Assembly: GCA_041905785.1 (NCBI GenBank)
Contig: JAYRKJ010000003.1
Location: 62,001 to 126,000 of the forward strand
Length of the DNA: 64,000 nt
DNA from: Roseateles_B sp041905785
Lineage (GTDB): Bacteria > Pseudomonadota > Gammaproteobacteria > Burkholderiales > Burkholderiaceae_C
Reading direction: 5' to 3'
The translations under genes and the position numbers were made by a program. Positions within the stretch are counted from its first letter, which is position 1. Every line of letters begins with the position of its first letter. Positions 18,817 through 26,885 of the stretch are shown here, in pieces. The notes under the pieces were generated by a model, which worked only from the letters and a program-made list of their open reading frames with translations, was not told where the DNA came from and ran no database searches.

Positions 18817-19688
18817 GTGCCCGCCTGCTGATCGCGCTGATGTGGCTGCTGCATTTTCTGCCGCTGGCCGTGCTGGCGCCGCTGGGCCGCGGCCTTGGCC
18901 GGCTGCTGTGGTGGCTGGCGCGCCGGCGCCGTCACATCGCGCTGCGCAACCTCGAGCTCTGTTTCCCGCAACTCCCGCAGGCCGAGCGCGAAGCCCTGGC
19001 GCGCGAGCATTTCGCAATGGTGGGCCGCAGTCTGCTGGAGCGCGGCCTGCTGTGGTTCGCATCGGCTGAACGCCTGCAGCGCTTGATCCGCATCAAAGGC
19101 AACATCCGCCTGGCCGAGCAGACCCCTGGCGCCATGATGTGGCTGCTGCCGCATTTCGTCGGCCTGGAGTGGGTCGGGCCGGCACTCATGCTCAACCAGA
19201 AGCGCCCGGGTGTCGACGTCTATCAGCCGCAGAGCAACCCACGGCTGGACGCGCAGATCCTGGCGGGGCGCGCGCGCTTCGGCACCACCGCCTTTGTCGA
19301 TCGTCATGACGGCATCCGCCCCGTGCTGCGCCTGATCAAGCAGGGCTATGCCTTCCTCAACGCGCCCGACCTGGACCATGGCGAGAAGGACTCCGCCTTC
19401 GTGCCCTTTTTCGGCGTCCCGGCCTGCACGCTGCTGGCCCCGGCCCGCATGGCGGCGAGCCAGGGCATGGTGGTGCAAGCGCTGGTGGTGACCATGCTGC
19501 CGGGCGGTCAGGGTTACGAGGTCGAGGCCTGCGAGCCCATCCCGGGTTACCCCAGCGGTGACCCGCTGGTCGACGCCCGCACGCTCAACACCTGGCTGGA
19601 GGAGCGGGTGCGTCGCCACCCGGCGCAGTATTTCTGGGTGCACAAGCGCTTCAAGACGCGCCCGCCCGGCGAGGGCGGGGTCTATTGA
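18813..19688 (+). CDS. LpxL/LpxM-family lipid A acyltransferase (second of pair)
   Basis: The 291-residue protein overlaps the preceding gene by ATGA, indicating coupling. It has an N-terminal membrane segment, RRRRHIALRNLELCFPQ, and the catalytic motif LPHFVGLEW (H-x4-E). The C-terminal YFWVHKRFKTRPPGE is a strong family signature. As the pair differs in sequence, the two probably add different secondary acyl chains to lipid A. It is followed after 18 bp by dapF. Confidence 0.88.
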   Translation: MSARLLIALMWLLHFLPLAVLAPLGRGLGRLLWWLARRRRHIALRNLELCFPQLPQAEREALAREHFAMVGRSLLERGLLWFASAERLQRLIRIKGNIRLAEQTPGAMMWLLPHFVGLEWVGPALMLNQKRPGVDVYQPQSNPRLDAQILAGRARFGTTAFVDRHDGIRPVLRLIKQGYAFLNAPDLDHGEKDSAFVPFFGVPACTLLAPARMAASQGMVVQALVVTMLPGGQGYEVEACEPIPGYPSGDPLVDARTLNTWLEERVRRHPAQYFWVHKRFKTRPPGEGGVY

Positions 19689-19706
19689 CTGCCCGATAAT
19701 GGCCGC

Positions 19707-20573
19707 ATGAAGCTGAGATTCACCAAGATGCAGGGTGCCGGCAATGACTTCGTTGTCATTGACGCCACCCGCGAACCCCTGAGCCTGAGCGCGGACCAGC
19801 TTCGGCAGTTGGGCGACCGTCGCTTCGGCGTGGGCTGCGACCAGATCCTGGTGATCGAACCCAGCGCGGAGCCCAGCGTGGATTTCCGTTACCGCATCTT
19901 CAACAACACCGGCGACGAGGTCGAACACTGCGGCAACGGCGCGCGCTGCTTCGTCCGCTACGTGTCGGAGAAGGGCCTGTCGGACAAGCGCAGCATCAAG
20001 GTGCGTACGGTCAACAGGCTGCTCGAGCTGCATCTGCGCGATGACGGTCGGGTCAGCGTGGACATGGGTGCGCCTCACTTCGATTTTCCGGCCTTGCCTT
20101 TCGACCCCACGGGCCTCGCCGAGCGCCAGGAGGGGGGCATGGCGATGTGGCAGCTGCCGCTGGCCGATGGGGATGCCTGCGAGGTTGCCGTGCTGTCCAT
20201 GGGCAATCCGCATGCGGTGCAGCGCGTGGCCGACGTGGACCACGCGCCGGTGGCACAGCGAGGCCCGCAGATCGAGCAGCACGCGGCCTTTCCGCGTCGT
20301 GTCAATGCCGGCTTCCTGCAGGTCGTCGATCGCGGCCATGTGAAGCTGCGCGTTTACGAGCGTGACGCGGGCGAGACCCTCACCTGCGGCACCGGCGCCT
20401 GCGCGGCCGTGGTGGCGGGCATCCGCCTGGGCTGGCTGGATGAGGCCGTGGAAGTACAGACGCGCGGCGGCCAGCTGCGCATCGAATGGGCGGGCCTGAG
20501 CCAGGGCCTGTTGGCGCCGGTGTGGATGACCGGTCCGGCCCAGACCGTGTTTGAAGGAGAGATCTCGCTGTGA
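19707..20573 (+). CDS. dapF: Diaminopimelate epimerase
   Basis: The 288-residue protein has both catalytic cysteines in the expected settings: EHCGNGARCF and LTCGTGACAA. The N-terminal FTKMQGAGNDFVVIDA is standard. It converts LL- to meso-diaminopimelate for lysine and peptidoglycan synthesis. It begins a tight operon with DUF484 and xerC, the arrangement seen across proteobacteria. Confidence 0.97.
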   Translation: MKLRFTKMQGAGNDFVVIDATREPLSLSADQLRQLGDRRFGVGCDQILVIEPSAEPSVDFRYRIFNNTGDEVEHCGNGARCFVRYVSEKGLSDKRSIKVRTVNRLLELHLRDDGRVSVDMGAPHFDFPALPFDPTGLAERQEGGMAMWQLPLADGDACEVAVLSMGNPHAVQRVADVDHAPVAQRGPQIEQHAAFPRRVNAGFLQVVDRGHVKLRVYERDAGETLTCGTGACAAVVAGIRLGWLDEAVEVQTRGGQLRIEWAGLSQGLLAPVWMTGPAQTVFEGEISL

Positions 20574-21271
20574 GCACCCAAGACGACGCCCCGCAGGGCC
20601 TGACCGAGCAGGACATCGCCCAGTACCTGCTGCGCAACCCCGGGTTTTTCCAGCGTCATGCTGAATTGCTGGCCAGCGTGCAGCTCAGCCATCCGCACGG
20701 CCAACGCGCCGTGAGCCTGCAGGAGCGCCAGGCCGAGATGCTGCGCGAAAAGATCAAGGGCCTGGAGCACAAGCTGATCGAGATGATCCGCAACGGCCAG
20801 GAAAACGTCGCCATTGCCGACCGCCTCCATGCCTGGACCTTGAGCCTGATGCTCACGGCCGATGCTGCGGCGCTGCCCGAGGTGCTGCTGCACGAGCTGC
20901 GTCATCACTTCCTCATCCCGGCTGCCGGCCTGCGCCTGTGGGGGCTGGATGCCCAACATGCCGCGGCGGACTATGCCCAGGCGGTGAGCGAAGACGTGCG
21001 CAGCTTTGCCGCCAGCCTGGCCCAGCCTTATTGCGGCGTGAACAGCGGCTTCGAGGCCGTGCGCTGGCTGGGCGAGCACACCGCGGTCGCTTCGCTGGCA
21101 CTGATCCCCTTGCGCCGCGGCGCGGCGGCCGAGCCTTTCGGCCTGCTGCTGCTGGGCTCGCCGGATCCGACCCGCTACACCGCCGAGATGGGCACCGAGT
21201 TCCTGCAACGCATTGGCGAACTGGCCGGCGCTGCGCTGGCCCGACTGCTGCCGGATGGGCAAGCCGGCTGA
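20570..21271 (+). CDS. DUF484 family protein
   Basis: The 233-residue cytoplasmic protein has the DUF484 N-terminus DIAQYLLRNPGFFQRHAELL, then SLQERQAEMLREKIKGLEHKL and a GAF-like C-terminal half. It starts with GTG overlapping the dapF stop (GTGA). The family has no known biochemical role, but is nearly always between dapF and xerC. Confidence 0.88.
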   Translation: MSTQDDAPQGLTEQDIAQYLLRNPGFFQRHAELLASVQLSHPHGQRAVSLQERQAEMLREKIKGLEHKLIEMIRNGQENVAIADRLHAWTLSLMLTADAAALPEVLLHELRHHFLIPAAGLRLWGLDAQHAAADYAQAVSEDVRSFAASLAQPYCGVNSGFEAVRWLGEHTAVASLALIPLRRGAAAEPFGLLLLGSPDPTRYTAEMGTEFLQRIGELAGAALARLLPDGQAG

Positions 21272-22211
21272 ACACCTGGCGCTCCCGCCGCTGCCGCAAG
21301 CGCAGCGGCGCTACCTGGAGCATCTGCGGGTCGAGCGCCGCCTGGCGCAGCGCACCCTGGTCATCTATGAGCAATCCCTGCGCCGCCTGTGCCTGCTGGC
21401 CGATGAGGCCGGCGTGGCACTGGAGCGCGTCAGCGTGCCGCTGGTGCGGCGCTGGGTGGCGCGCCTGCATGGGCAAGACCTGTCCCCGCGCAGCCTCGCG
21501 CTGATGATGTCGGCCTGGCGCAGCTGGTACCGATGGATGGGGCGACAGGGTCTTGTCGAGCTCAACCCAGTCGATGGCTTGCGTGCGCCCAAAGCCGCGA
21601 AGCCCCTGCCCAAGGCCCTGGCCGTGGATGATGCGGTGCAGTTGGCCGCCTACCGCGACGAGGCCGCCGACCCCGTGCGTGAGGCCTGCGATGCGGCGCT
21701 GGTCGAGCTGCTCTACAGCGCCGGGCTGCGTGTCGGCGAACTCGTGGGCCTGGACCTGGTCCCCGGCGTCAGTGCCCGCGGCTGGCTGGACCTGGACGCT
21801 GCCGAGGCGCATGTGCTGGGCAAAGGCAGCAAGCAGCGCATCGTCCCCGTTGGCCGCGCGGCCATCGAAGCGGTGCGCGCCTGGCTGCAGTGCCGCGGCG
21901 AATGGCTGGCGGCCGGCAGCGTGGAGCGGGCGCTCTTCATTGGCCCGCGCGGCGGGCGCATGGGTGCTACGCAGGTGCGTCAGCGCCTGCGTCAGCGCGC
22001 CCAGGCGGCCGGGTCCCCCAGCCCGGTGCACCCGCACATGCTGCGGCATTCCTTTGCATCCCACCTGCTGCAGTCCAGCGGAGATCTGCGCGCGGTGCAG
22101 GACCTGCTGGGCCACGCGAACATCAGCACCACCCAGGTCTATACCAAGCTGGACTTTCAGCATCTGGCCAAGGTCTATGACGCTGCGCATCCGCGAGCGC
22201 GCAAGCGCTGA
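21255..22211 (+). CDS. xerC: Tyrosine recombinase XerC
   Basis: The 318-residue protein has an N-terminal SAM-like core-binding domain and the catalytic set: Arg in SAGLRVGELVGL, Lys in LGKGSKQR, HMLRHSFASH, GHANIS and the Tyr nucleophile in STTQVYTKLDF. Together with XerD it resolves chromosome dimers at dif. The ATG at 21255 is preferred; it overlaps DUF484 by 17 bp. An upstream start at 21213 would give 14 extra unconserved residues. Confidence 0.94.
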   Translation: MGKPAEHLALPPLPQAQRRYLEHLRVERRLAQRTLVIYEQSLRRLCLLADEAGVALERVSVPLVRRWVARLHGQDLSPRSLALMMSAWRSWYRWMGRQGLVELNPVDGLRAPKAAKPLPKALAVDDAVQLAAYRDEAADPVREACDAALVELLYSAGLRVGELVGLDLVPGVSARGWLDLDAAEAHVLGKGSKQRIVPVGRAAIEAVRAWLQCRGEWLAAGSVERALFIGPRGGRMGATQVRQRLRQRAQAAGSPSPVHPHMLRHSFASHLLQSSGDLRAVQDLLGHANISTTQVYTKLDFQHLAKVYDAAHPRARKR

Positions 22212-22257
22212 GGGCGGCGCCCCGGATCACGGCAAAACCCTGGTATGGTCGGCGCCC

Positions 22258-23805
22258 ATGTCTGCGCCCAGAAATTCCACCGATACCTTGTTGCGACCGC
22301 TGCTGTGCCTGAGTCTGGCGGCGTGCCTGCCCTGTGCCCACGCCCAGTCCGCGGATGCCGCTGCGCGGGTGCCAAGCGCCGCCAGGCCGCTCAGCTGGGA
22401 ACTGAGCTGGACGCCGCTGCGCACCAAGGAGGGCGGCCGCATGGCGCTGGCCGGCGCCAGCGCCTTGCTGGCCGTCAATGAGGACTGGGGCTTGGGCCCT
22501 ACCGTCTATGCCTCGGCCAAGGGCAACTATGGCGGGATCTTCATGCTGGGGCTTACCGGCCAGCGCCGCTGGCGCCTCTCGCCCAACACGCACCTGGCCG
22601 CGGGCCTGTTCGTGGGTGGCGGCGGCGGGGTCAGCTCTGACGTGCTGCGCTTCGGTGGCGGATTGATGTGGCGCCCGGAGCTGTCGCTGCGTACGGAATC
22701 CGGCCCTTGGTACACCGGCTTGGGCCTGTCGCGCGTGATGGTGCCCGGCGGCAATATCGCGGACACCCAGCTCAACTTCATGCTGGGCCGGCAGACCATG
22801 TTCCATGCCTTCGATCCGGTCGGCAGTGGACGCTCCGGCACCTCGGGCGATCGTGGGGGAATGGGCTTTGACGAGATGTCCTTGATGGCTGGCGCCTACG
22901 CACCGTCCAAGTCCATCCGCAGGCGCAGTGGCGACCCCATGGGCCGCAAGATCGGCCTGGCCGGCGCCACTTTGCGGCAGTACGTTTCGCCCAATGCCTG
23001 GTGGGGCGTGGAAGCTGCGGGTGGGGCCAAGGGTGGCGCCGATGGCTACATGGAAGTCTTGGCCAATCTGGGGCAGGACTGGTCCGTTGGCAGCAGTGGC
23101 CTGCGGGTGGGGGCTCAGGCAGCGCTGGGCCTGGCCGGTGGCGGCGACGTGGATACCGGCAGCGGCTGGCTCATGAAGATCGGTCCCAGCCTGCGTTGGC
23201 AGTCGGCGGCGGGGTGGGGGTGGCGTCTGGACGCGGGCTGGGCCCAGTCCAGGGGCGCCTTTCATGCGCCGTATGCGCGCTTCAGCCTGGACCTGCCACT
23301 GGAGCCCCCCCTGCGCCGCCAACAGCCAGGGGCGATTGAGACGGGCCCGGTTCAGGAACAGAGCGTGATGGTCAACCTGCAGCGTGTGCGGCAGGTGCCC
23401 TTCAAGGACGGCAGCCGGCAGGACATGACGCAGCAGGGCCTGATCATCAGCCGGGGCCTGGGTGAGCACCTGTATGGCCTGGCGCAGGCAGGGACGGCCG
23501 TGCAGGGCAAGGCCGGCGCCTATGCGTACGGCCTGCTGGGGCTGGGCCTGCGCTCCGAGCCTTTTGCGGGCGGTCAATGGCGTGTTGGGGCAGAAGCCCT
23601 GGCCGGCGCCGGGGGCGGTGGCGGGGTGCAGCTGGGTGGCGGCGCGTTGCGCCAGACCGAGGTCTGGGTGCAGTGGCAGGGCCAGGGGGACTTGAGCCGC
23701 CTGCGCCTGCGTGCCGGCCTGGGGCAATGGGGCTCCTTGCGCGGGCGGGGCGCCGATGCTACGCAGCTCAATCTGGCGCTGGGCTACGCCTGGGGCAGCC
23801 TCTGA
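22258..23805 (+). CDS. Secreted Gly-rich protein, probable outer-membrane barrel, unknown function
   Basis: The 515-residue product was not recognised. A signal peptide is clear (LLCLSLAACLPCAHAQS, cleavage after residue 29). The rest alternates short hydrophobic/aromatic strands with Gly-rich turns, as in beta-barrels, with two halves separated by a loop around residues 360-380 (LRRQQPGAIETGPVQEQ). It has no Cys in the mature part. The start at 22258 is chosen for the signal peptide; the frame is open 700 bp upstream through xerC in another frame. Confidence 0.7.
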   Translation: MSAPRNSTDTLLRPLLCLSLAACLPCAHAQSADAAARVPSAARPLSWELSWTPLRTKEGGRMALAGASALLAVNEDWGLGPTVYASAKGNYGGIFMLGLTGQRRWRLSPNTHLAAGLFVGGGGGVSSDVLRFGGGLMWRPELSLRTESGPWYTGLGLSRVMVPGGNIADTQLNFMLGRQTMFHAFDPVGSGRSGTSGDRGGMGFDEMSLMAGAYAPSKSIRRRSGDPMGRKIGLAGATLRQYVSPNAWWGVEAAGGAKGGADGYMEVLANLGQDWSVGSSGLRVGAQAALGLAGGGDVDTGSGWLMKIGPSLRWQSAAGWGWRLDAGWAQSRGAFHAPYARFSLDLPLEPPLRRQQPGAIETGPVQEQSVMVNLQRVRQVPFKDGSRQDMTQQGLIISRGLGEHLYGLAQAGTAVQGKAGAYAYGLLGLGLRSEPFAGGQWRVGAEALAGAGGGGGVQLGGGALRQTEVWVQWQGQGDLSRLRLRAGLGQWGSLRGRGADATQLNLALGYAWGSL

Positions 23806-23888
23806 GGGCGCGGCGTCGCGCGGGACGGGCGGCGCGTCGCGGCCGTGCGCGTCCTTGAAGCCCAGCCTGCGCGGCGACAATACGCGCC

Positions 23889-25070
23889 ATGAAAGTCATT
23901 CGTCTGAGAGCCGGCAAGGAGCGTTCGCTGCTGCGCCGTCACCCCTGGGTCTTCCAGGGTTCCGTGGAAAAAGGCAAGGCCGATGCCGGCGAGACCGTGC
24001 GGGTCGAGTCCGACAGCGGGCAGTTCCTCTGTTGGGCGTCCTTCAGCCCCAGCTCCATGATCCGCGTGCGGGCCTGGAGTTTCGACGAGGCCGAGCGCGT
24101 CGATGCCGCGTTCTTCGATCGCCGCGTCCGCAGCGCCATCGCGGTCCGCGAGCGCATGCCCATCGTCTCCAATGCCCGTCGCCTGATCCATGGCGAGGCG
24201 GACGGCCTGCCGGGCCTGATCGTCGACCGCTATGACGACACCCTGGTGGCCCAGTTCCTTTCCGCAGGGACCGAGCGCTGGAAGCAAACCATTGCCGACG
24301 CCTTGCTGGCCGCAACGGGCCTGAGCCGGCTGTACGAGCGCTCAGATTCCGGTGTCCGCCAGCTGGAGGGGCTGCCGCCCGTGACCGGCTGGCTGCGTGG
24401 CGAAGGTCCGACCGAGCTGACCATCGAAGAGCATGAGTGGCGGCTGACGCTGGACGTGCAGGAGGGCCACAAGACCGGCTACTACCTGGATCAGCGCGAC
24501 AACCGCAAGAAGTTCGCAGAGACCGTGCGCCAGTACGGCCTGCAACGCGTGCTCAACTGCTACTGCTACACCGGCGGCTTCTCGGTGGCGGCGTTGGCCG
24601 GCGGCGCGGCCGAGGTGACCAGCGTCGACTCATCCGGGCCTGCCCTGGCGCGTGCCAACGCGCATGTGGCGCTCAATGGCTTCGACACCATCCGCCACAC
24701 CGCGCTGGATGCGGATGTCAACCAGACCCTGCGCGACTTCATCAAGCAAGGGCGGACCTTTGACGCCATCGTGCTGGACCCCCCGAAATTTGCACCCACG
24801 GCCGCGCATGCCGAGCGCGCTGCGCGGGCGTACAAGGACATCAACCGGCTCGCCTTCAAGCTGCTGGAGCCGGGCGGCGTCCTTTTCACCTTTTCCTGCT
24901 CGGGCGGGGTGGGGCCAGAGCTCTTCCACAAGATCGTGGCAGGGGCCGGTATGGACGCTGGCGTCGATGGGTTCATCCTGGATCGCGTCGGCGCCACACC
25001 GGATCACCCGCAGACCATCTGTTTCCCCGAGGGCGAATACCTCAAGGGCCTGCTGCTGCTCAAGCGCTGA
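23889..25070 (+). CDS. RlmI-type class I rRNA cytosine methyltransferase
   Basis: The 393-residue protein has an N-terminal PUA domain (residues 1-75: GKERSLLRRHPWVFQGSV), an EEHE linker region and a Rossmann methyltransferase domain with VLNCYCYTGGFSVAALAGGA, VTSVDSS, FDAIVLDPPKFAP and TFSCSGGV. This matches the RlmI family, which makes 5-methylcytosine in 23S rRNA. The ATG at 23889 is followed by the conserved KVIRLRAGKE. Confidence 0.9.
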   Translation: MKVIRLRAGKERSLLRRHPWVFQGSVEKGKADAGETVRVESDSGQFLCWASFSPSSMIRVRAWSFDEAERVDAAFFDRRVRSAIAVRERMPIVSNARRLIHGEADGLPGLIVDRYDDTLVAQFLSAGTERWKQTIADALLAATGLSRLYERSDSGVRQLEGLPPVTGWLRGEGPTELTIEEHEWRLTLDVQEGHKTGYYLDQRDNRKKFAETVRQYGLQRVLNCYCYTGGFSVAALAGGAAEVTSVDSSGPALARANAHVALNGFDTIRHTALDADVNQTLRDFIKQGRTFDAIVLDPPKFAPTAAHAERAARAYKDINRLAFKLLEPGGVLFTFSCSGGVGPELFHKIVAGAGMDAGVDGFILDRVGATPDHPQTICFPEGEYLKGLLLLKR

Positions 25071-25121
25071 TTTGAGGGGGGGTGCTCTATCTAGCCTTGC
25101 TCGGCGCGGGGGGCCCAGTTT

Positions 25122-26159
25122 TTGGCGCAAGCCGGCACGGCCATCACCCAATTCGGCAAGGACCTGGTGCCTTTCACCGGCAACACCAGCCAGCCGGCTG
25201 ACTGGCGCTTCCTGCCGGGGCAGAGCTTCAACGGCATTGCCGGCGCGCTCGACGGCGTGGCCATGCTGAGCTTCGAAACCAAAGGCGGCGGCTCCTACGC
25301 CTGCTCGGGATCGCTGTTGGCTGGCGGGCAGTACGTGCTGACGGCAGCGCATTGCGCTGATGACTTCGTCAAGATGCAGGTGGATTTCGGCTGGGCTGGC
25401 GGTGCGTCCACGGTGTCGCGTTCGGTGTCTGTGGGCAATGCCATCGTGCATTCGGGCTGGAACGGCACGCTGGACACGGGCGCTGACATCGCCCTGCTGC
25501 GCCTGGACGAGGCCGTGACCACCATCAAGGGCTACAAGCTCAGCACCACGCTGGACATTGGCAAGGACATCCTGGTGGCCGGCTATGGCACCACCCAGGT
25601 GGCTGATGTGAATTCGCCCACCAACTGGAATGACTGGAAGTACGGGCACTTCGGCTGGAACCGAATCGATGTGGACAGCCAGACCTTCAACAAGGGCATT
25701 GGCGGTGCCATTCCCGGCTGGTATGACCCCGACGCCTACAAGTACGGTGTGACCTACATGTCCGACTTCGACAGCGGCCTGGAGGCGAACAACACGCTGC
25801 AGATCCTGGCGGACGAAGTGGGGTCGACCCTGTGGTCCAGCGATCTGGGTCATGGCAAGAACGAAGGCCTGATCGCCGGCGGCGACTCCGGCGGTGGCGA
25901 TTTCGTCTGGGACGGCACGCAGTTCCTGCTGACCGGGGTGCACAGCTGGGGCTGGCAGGCTTGCCAGAGCTTTGGTCTGGCCTGCGATGCCGCCAAGAAG
26001 AACGGCTCCAGCTATGGCGACCTGTCCGGCTCCACCGCCGTGCTGTCGCATCTGGATTGGATTGCCAAGAACACCAGCGTGCCGGAACCCGGCAGCGCAG
26101 CCCTGGCCTTGCTGGGCCTGTTCGGCTTGAGCGTGGCGCGCCGTCGCCAACGCGGCTGA
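25122..26159 (+). CDS. Trypsin-like serine protease with PEP-CTERM tail, 5' end frameshifted
   Basis: The frame of 345 residues encodes an S1-type protease: His in LTAAHCADD, Asp in DTGADIALLRL, Ser in GGDSGGGDF. The C-terminus has VPEP, a hydrophobic stretch and RRRQRG, the exosortase-sorted PEP-CTERM signal. The only in-frame start is a TTG at 25122, and it gives no signal peptide. One frame over, a GTG at 25082 reads LYLALLGAGGPVF, a clear h-region. Dropping one base in TTTTTGG (25118-25124) would join it to FAQAGTA, a good cleavage site. The gene is therefore 5'-damaged or contains a sequencing indel. Such proteases are normally exported and cell-surface attached. Confidence 0.75.
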   Translation: MAQAGTAITQFGKDLVPFTGNTSQPADWRFLPGQSFNGIAGALDGVAMLSFETKGGGSYACSGSLLAGGQYVLTAAHCADDFVKMQVDFGWAGGASTVSRSVSVGNAIVHSGWNGTLDTGADIALLRLDEAVTTIKGYKLSTTLDIGKDILVAGYGTTQVADVNSPTNWNDWKYGHFGWNRIDVDSQTFNKGIGGAIPGWYDPDAYKYGVTYMSDFDSGLEANNTLQILADEVGSTLWSSDLGHGKNEGLIAGGDSGGGDFVWDGTQFLLTGVHSWGWQACQSFGLACDAAKKNGSSYGDLSGSTAVLSHLDWIAKNTSVPEPGSAALALLGLFGLSVARRRQRG

Positions 26160-26183
26160 TCCCGCGCTTCGACCTTGTCGATG

Positions 26184-26208
26184 AACGGCCCTGCGGGGCC
26201 GTTTTTCA
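26184..26208 (+). terminator. Terminator after the PEP-CTERM protease
   Basis: AACGGCCC (26184-26191) and GGGCCGTT (26196-26203) form an 8-bp stem with a TGCG loop, followed by TTT. Confidence 0.85.
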
Positions 26209-26255
26209 TTGCTGCGCTCGGGCGCAGGAGGATGCCGACGGTATGCGCGAGCTGC

Positions 26256-26726
26256 TCAGCCCGTCGCCAGCTGCAGGCGCGGCGAGAACTTCGCCCGGTG
26301 CACGCTGAAAAAAGCCTTCACGTTGCGCACATTGCTGTCGGCGCTGTAGAAGGTCTGGACGAGCCGGTGATAGGCCACCATGTCCGGTACCTGAACGATC
26401 AGCACGAAGTCCGGCCCCGGCGAGACCTGGTAGCACTGCTGCACCTCCACATGCGCCACGGCGAGGGCCTGGAAGGTGGCCAGGGCCTCGGCCGTCTGCC
26501 GCTCCAGGCTGATCTCCACGATGGCGATCAGCCCGGCGCCCAGCTGCGCGGGATTCAGGATGGCCACCTCCCGCTCGATCACCCCCAGCTCGCGCAGGCG
26601 CTTGACCCGGCGCAGGCAGGTGGCGGGCGAGACGGCGGCGCGGCGCGCCAGGTCCAGGTTGGACAGGGAGGCGTCTTCCTGCATCACCCCCAGGATGCGG
26701 TGATCTGTGCTGTCAAGTTGAATCAA
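26256..26726 (-). CDS. Lrp/AsnC-family transcriptional regulator
   Basis: The 156-residue protein has the Lrp helix-turn-helix (LDSTDHRILGVMQEDASLSNLDLARRAAVSPATCLRRVKRLRELGVI) and an AsnC-type RAM effector domain with CYQVSPGPDFVLIVQVPD. Lrp-family proteins bind amino acids and regulate adjacent or metabolic genes. It is divergent from glmS, with an AT-rich intergenic region and a palindrome at 26750-26762 that may be its operator. Confidence 0.92.
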   Translation of the reverse strand: MIQLDSTDHRILGVMQEDASLSNLDLARRAAVSPATCLRRVKRLRELGVIEREVAILNPAQLGAGLIAIVEISLERQTAEALATFQALAVAHVEVQQCYQVSPGPDFVLIVQVPDMVAYHRLVQTFYSADSNVRNVKAFFSVHRAKFSPRLQLATG

Positions 26727-26749
26727 AATTGCAAATGTGAGCGAATGCT

Positions 26750-26762
26750 GATGAATTTCATC
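26750..26762. promoter_or_regulatory. Palindromic site in the lrp/glmS divergent region
   Basis: GATGAATTTCATC is a perfect 6-1-6 palindrome, 24 bp upstream of the Lrp gene start and embedded in a markedly AT-rich stretch (26710-26810). Candidate autoregulatory operator. Confidence 0.45.
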
Positions 26763-26885
26763 GTACTTCCAATGATGTGAAATTTATAGCCACATTTGAT
26801 GAGATTTTGACGGCACATGCCAGTGGCGCCCTTCTAGGATTCGCACCCATCGCAGCCCAAGCTTGCAACAGAGGAGGTTTCATCC

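Noticed and set aside
26727..26885. glmS ribozyme or sRNA target site
   Set aside because: The ribozyme is typical of Gram-positive bacteria and none of its conserved core was seen here.
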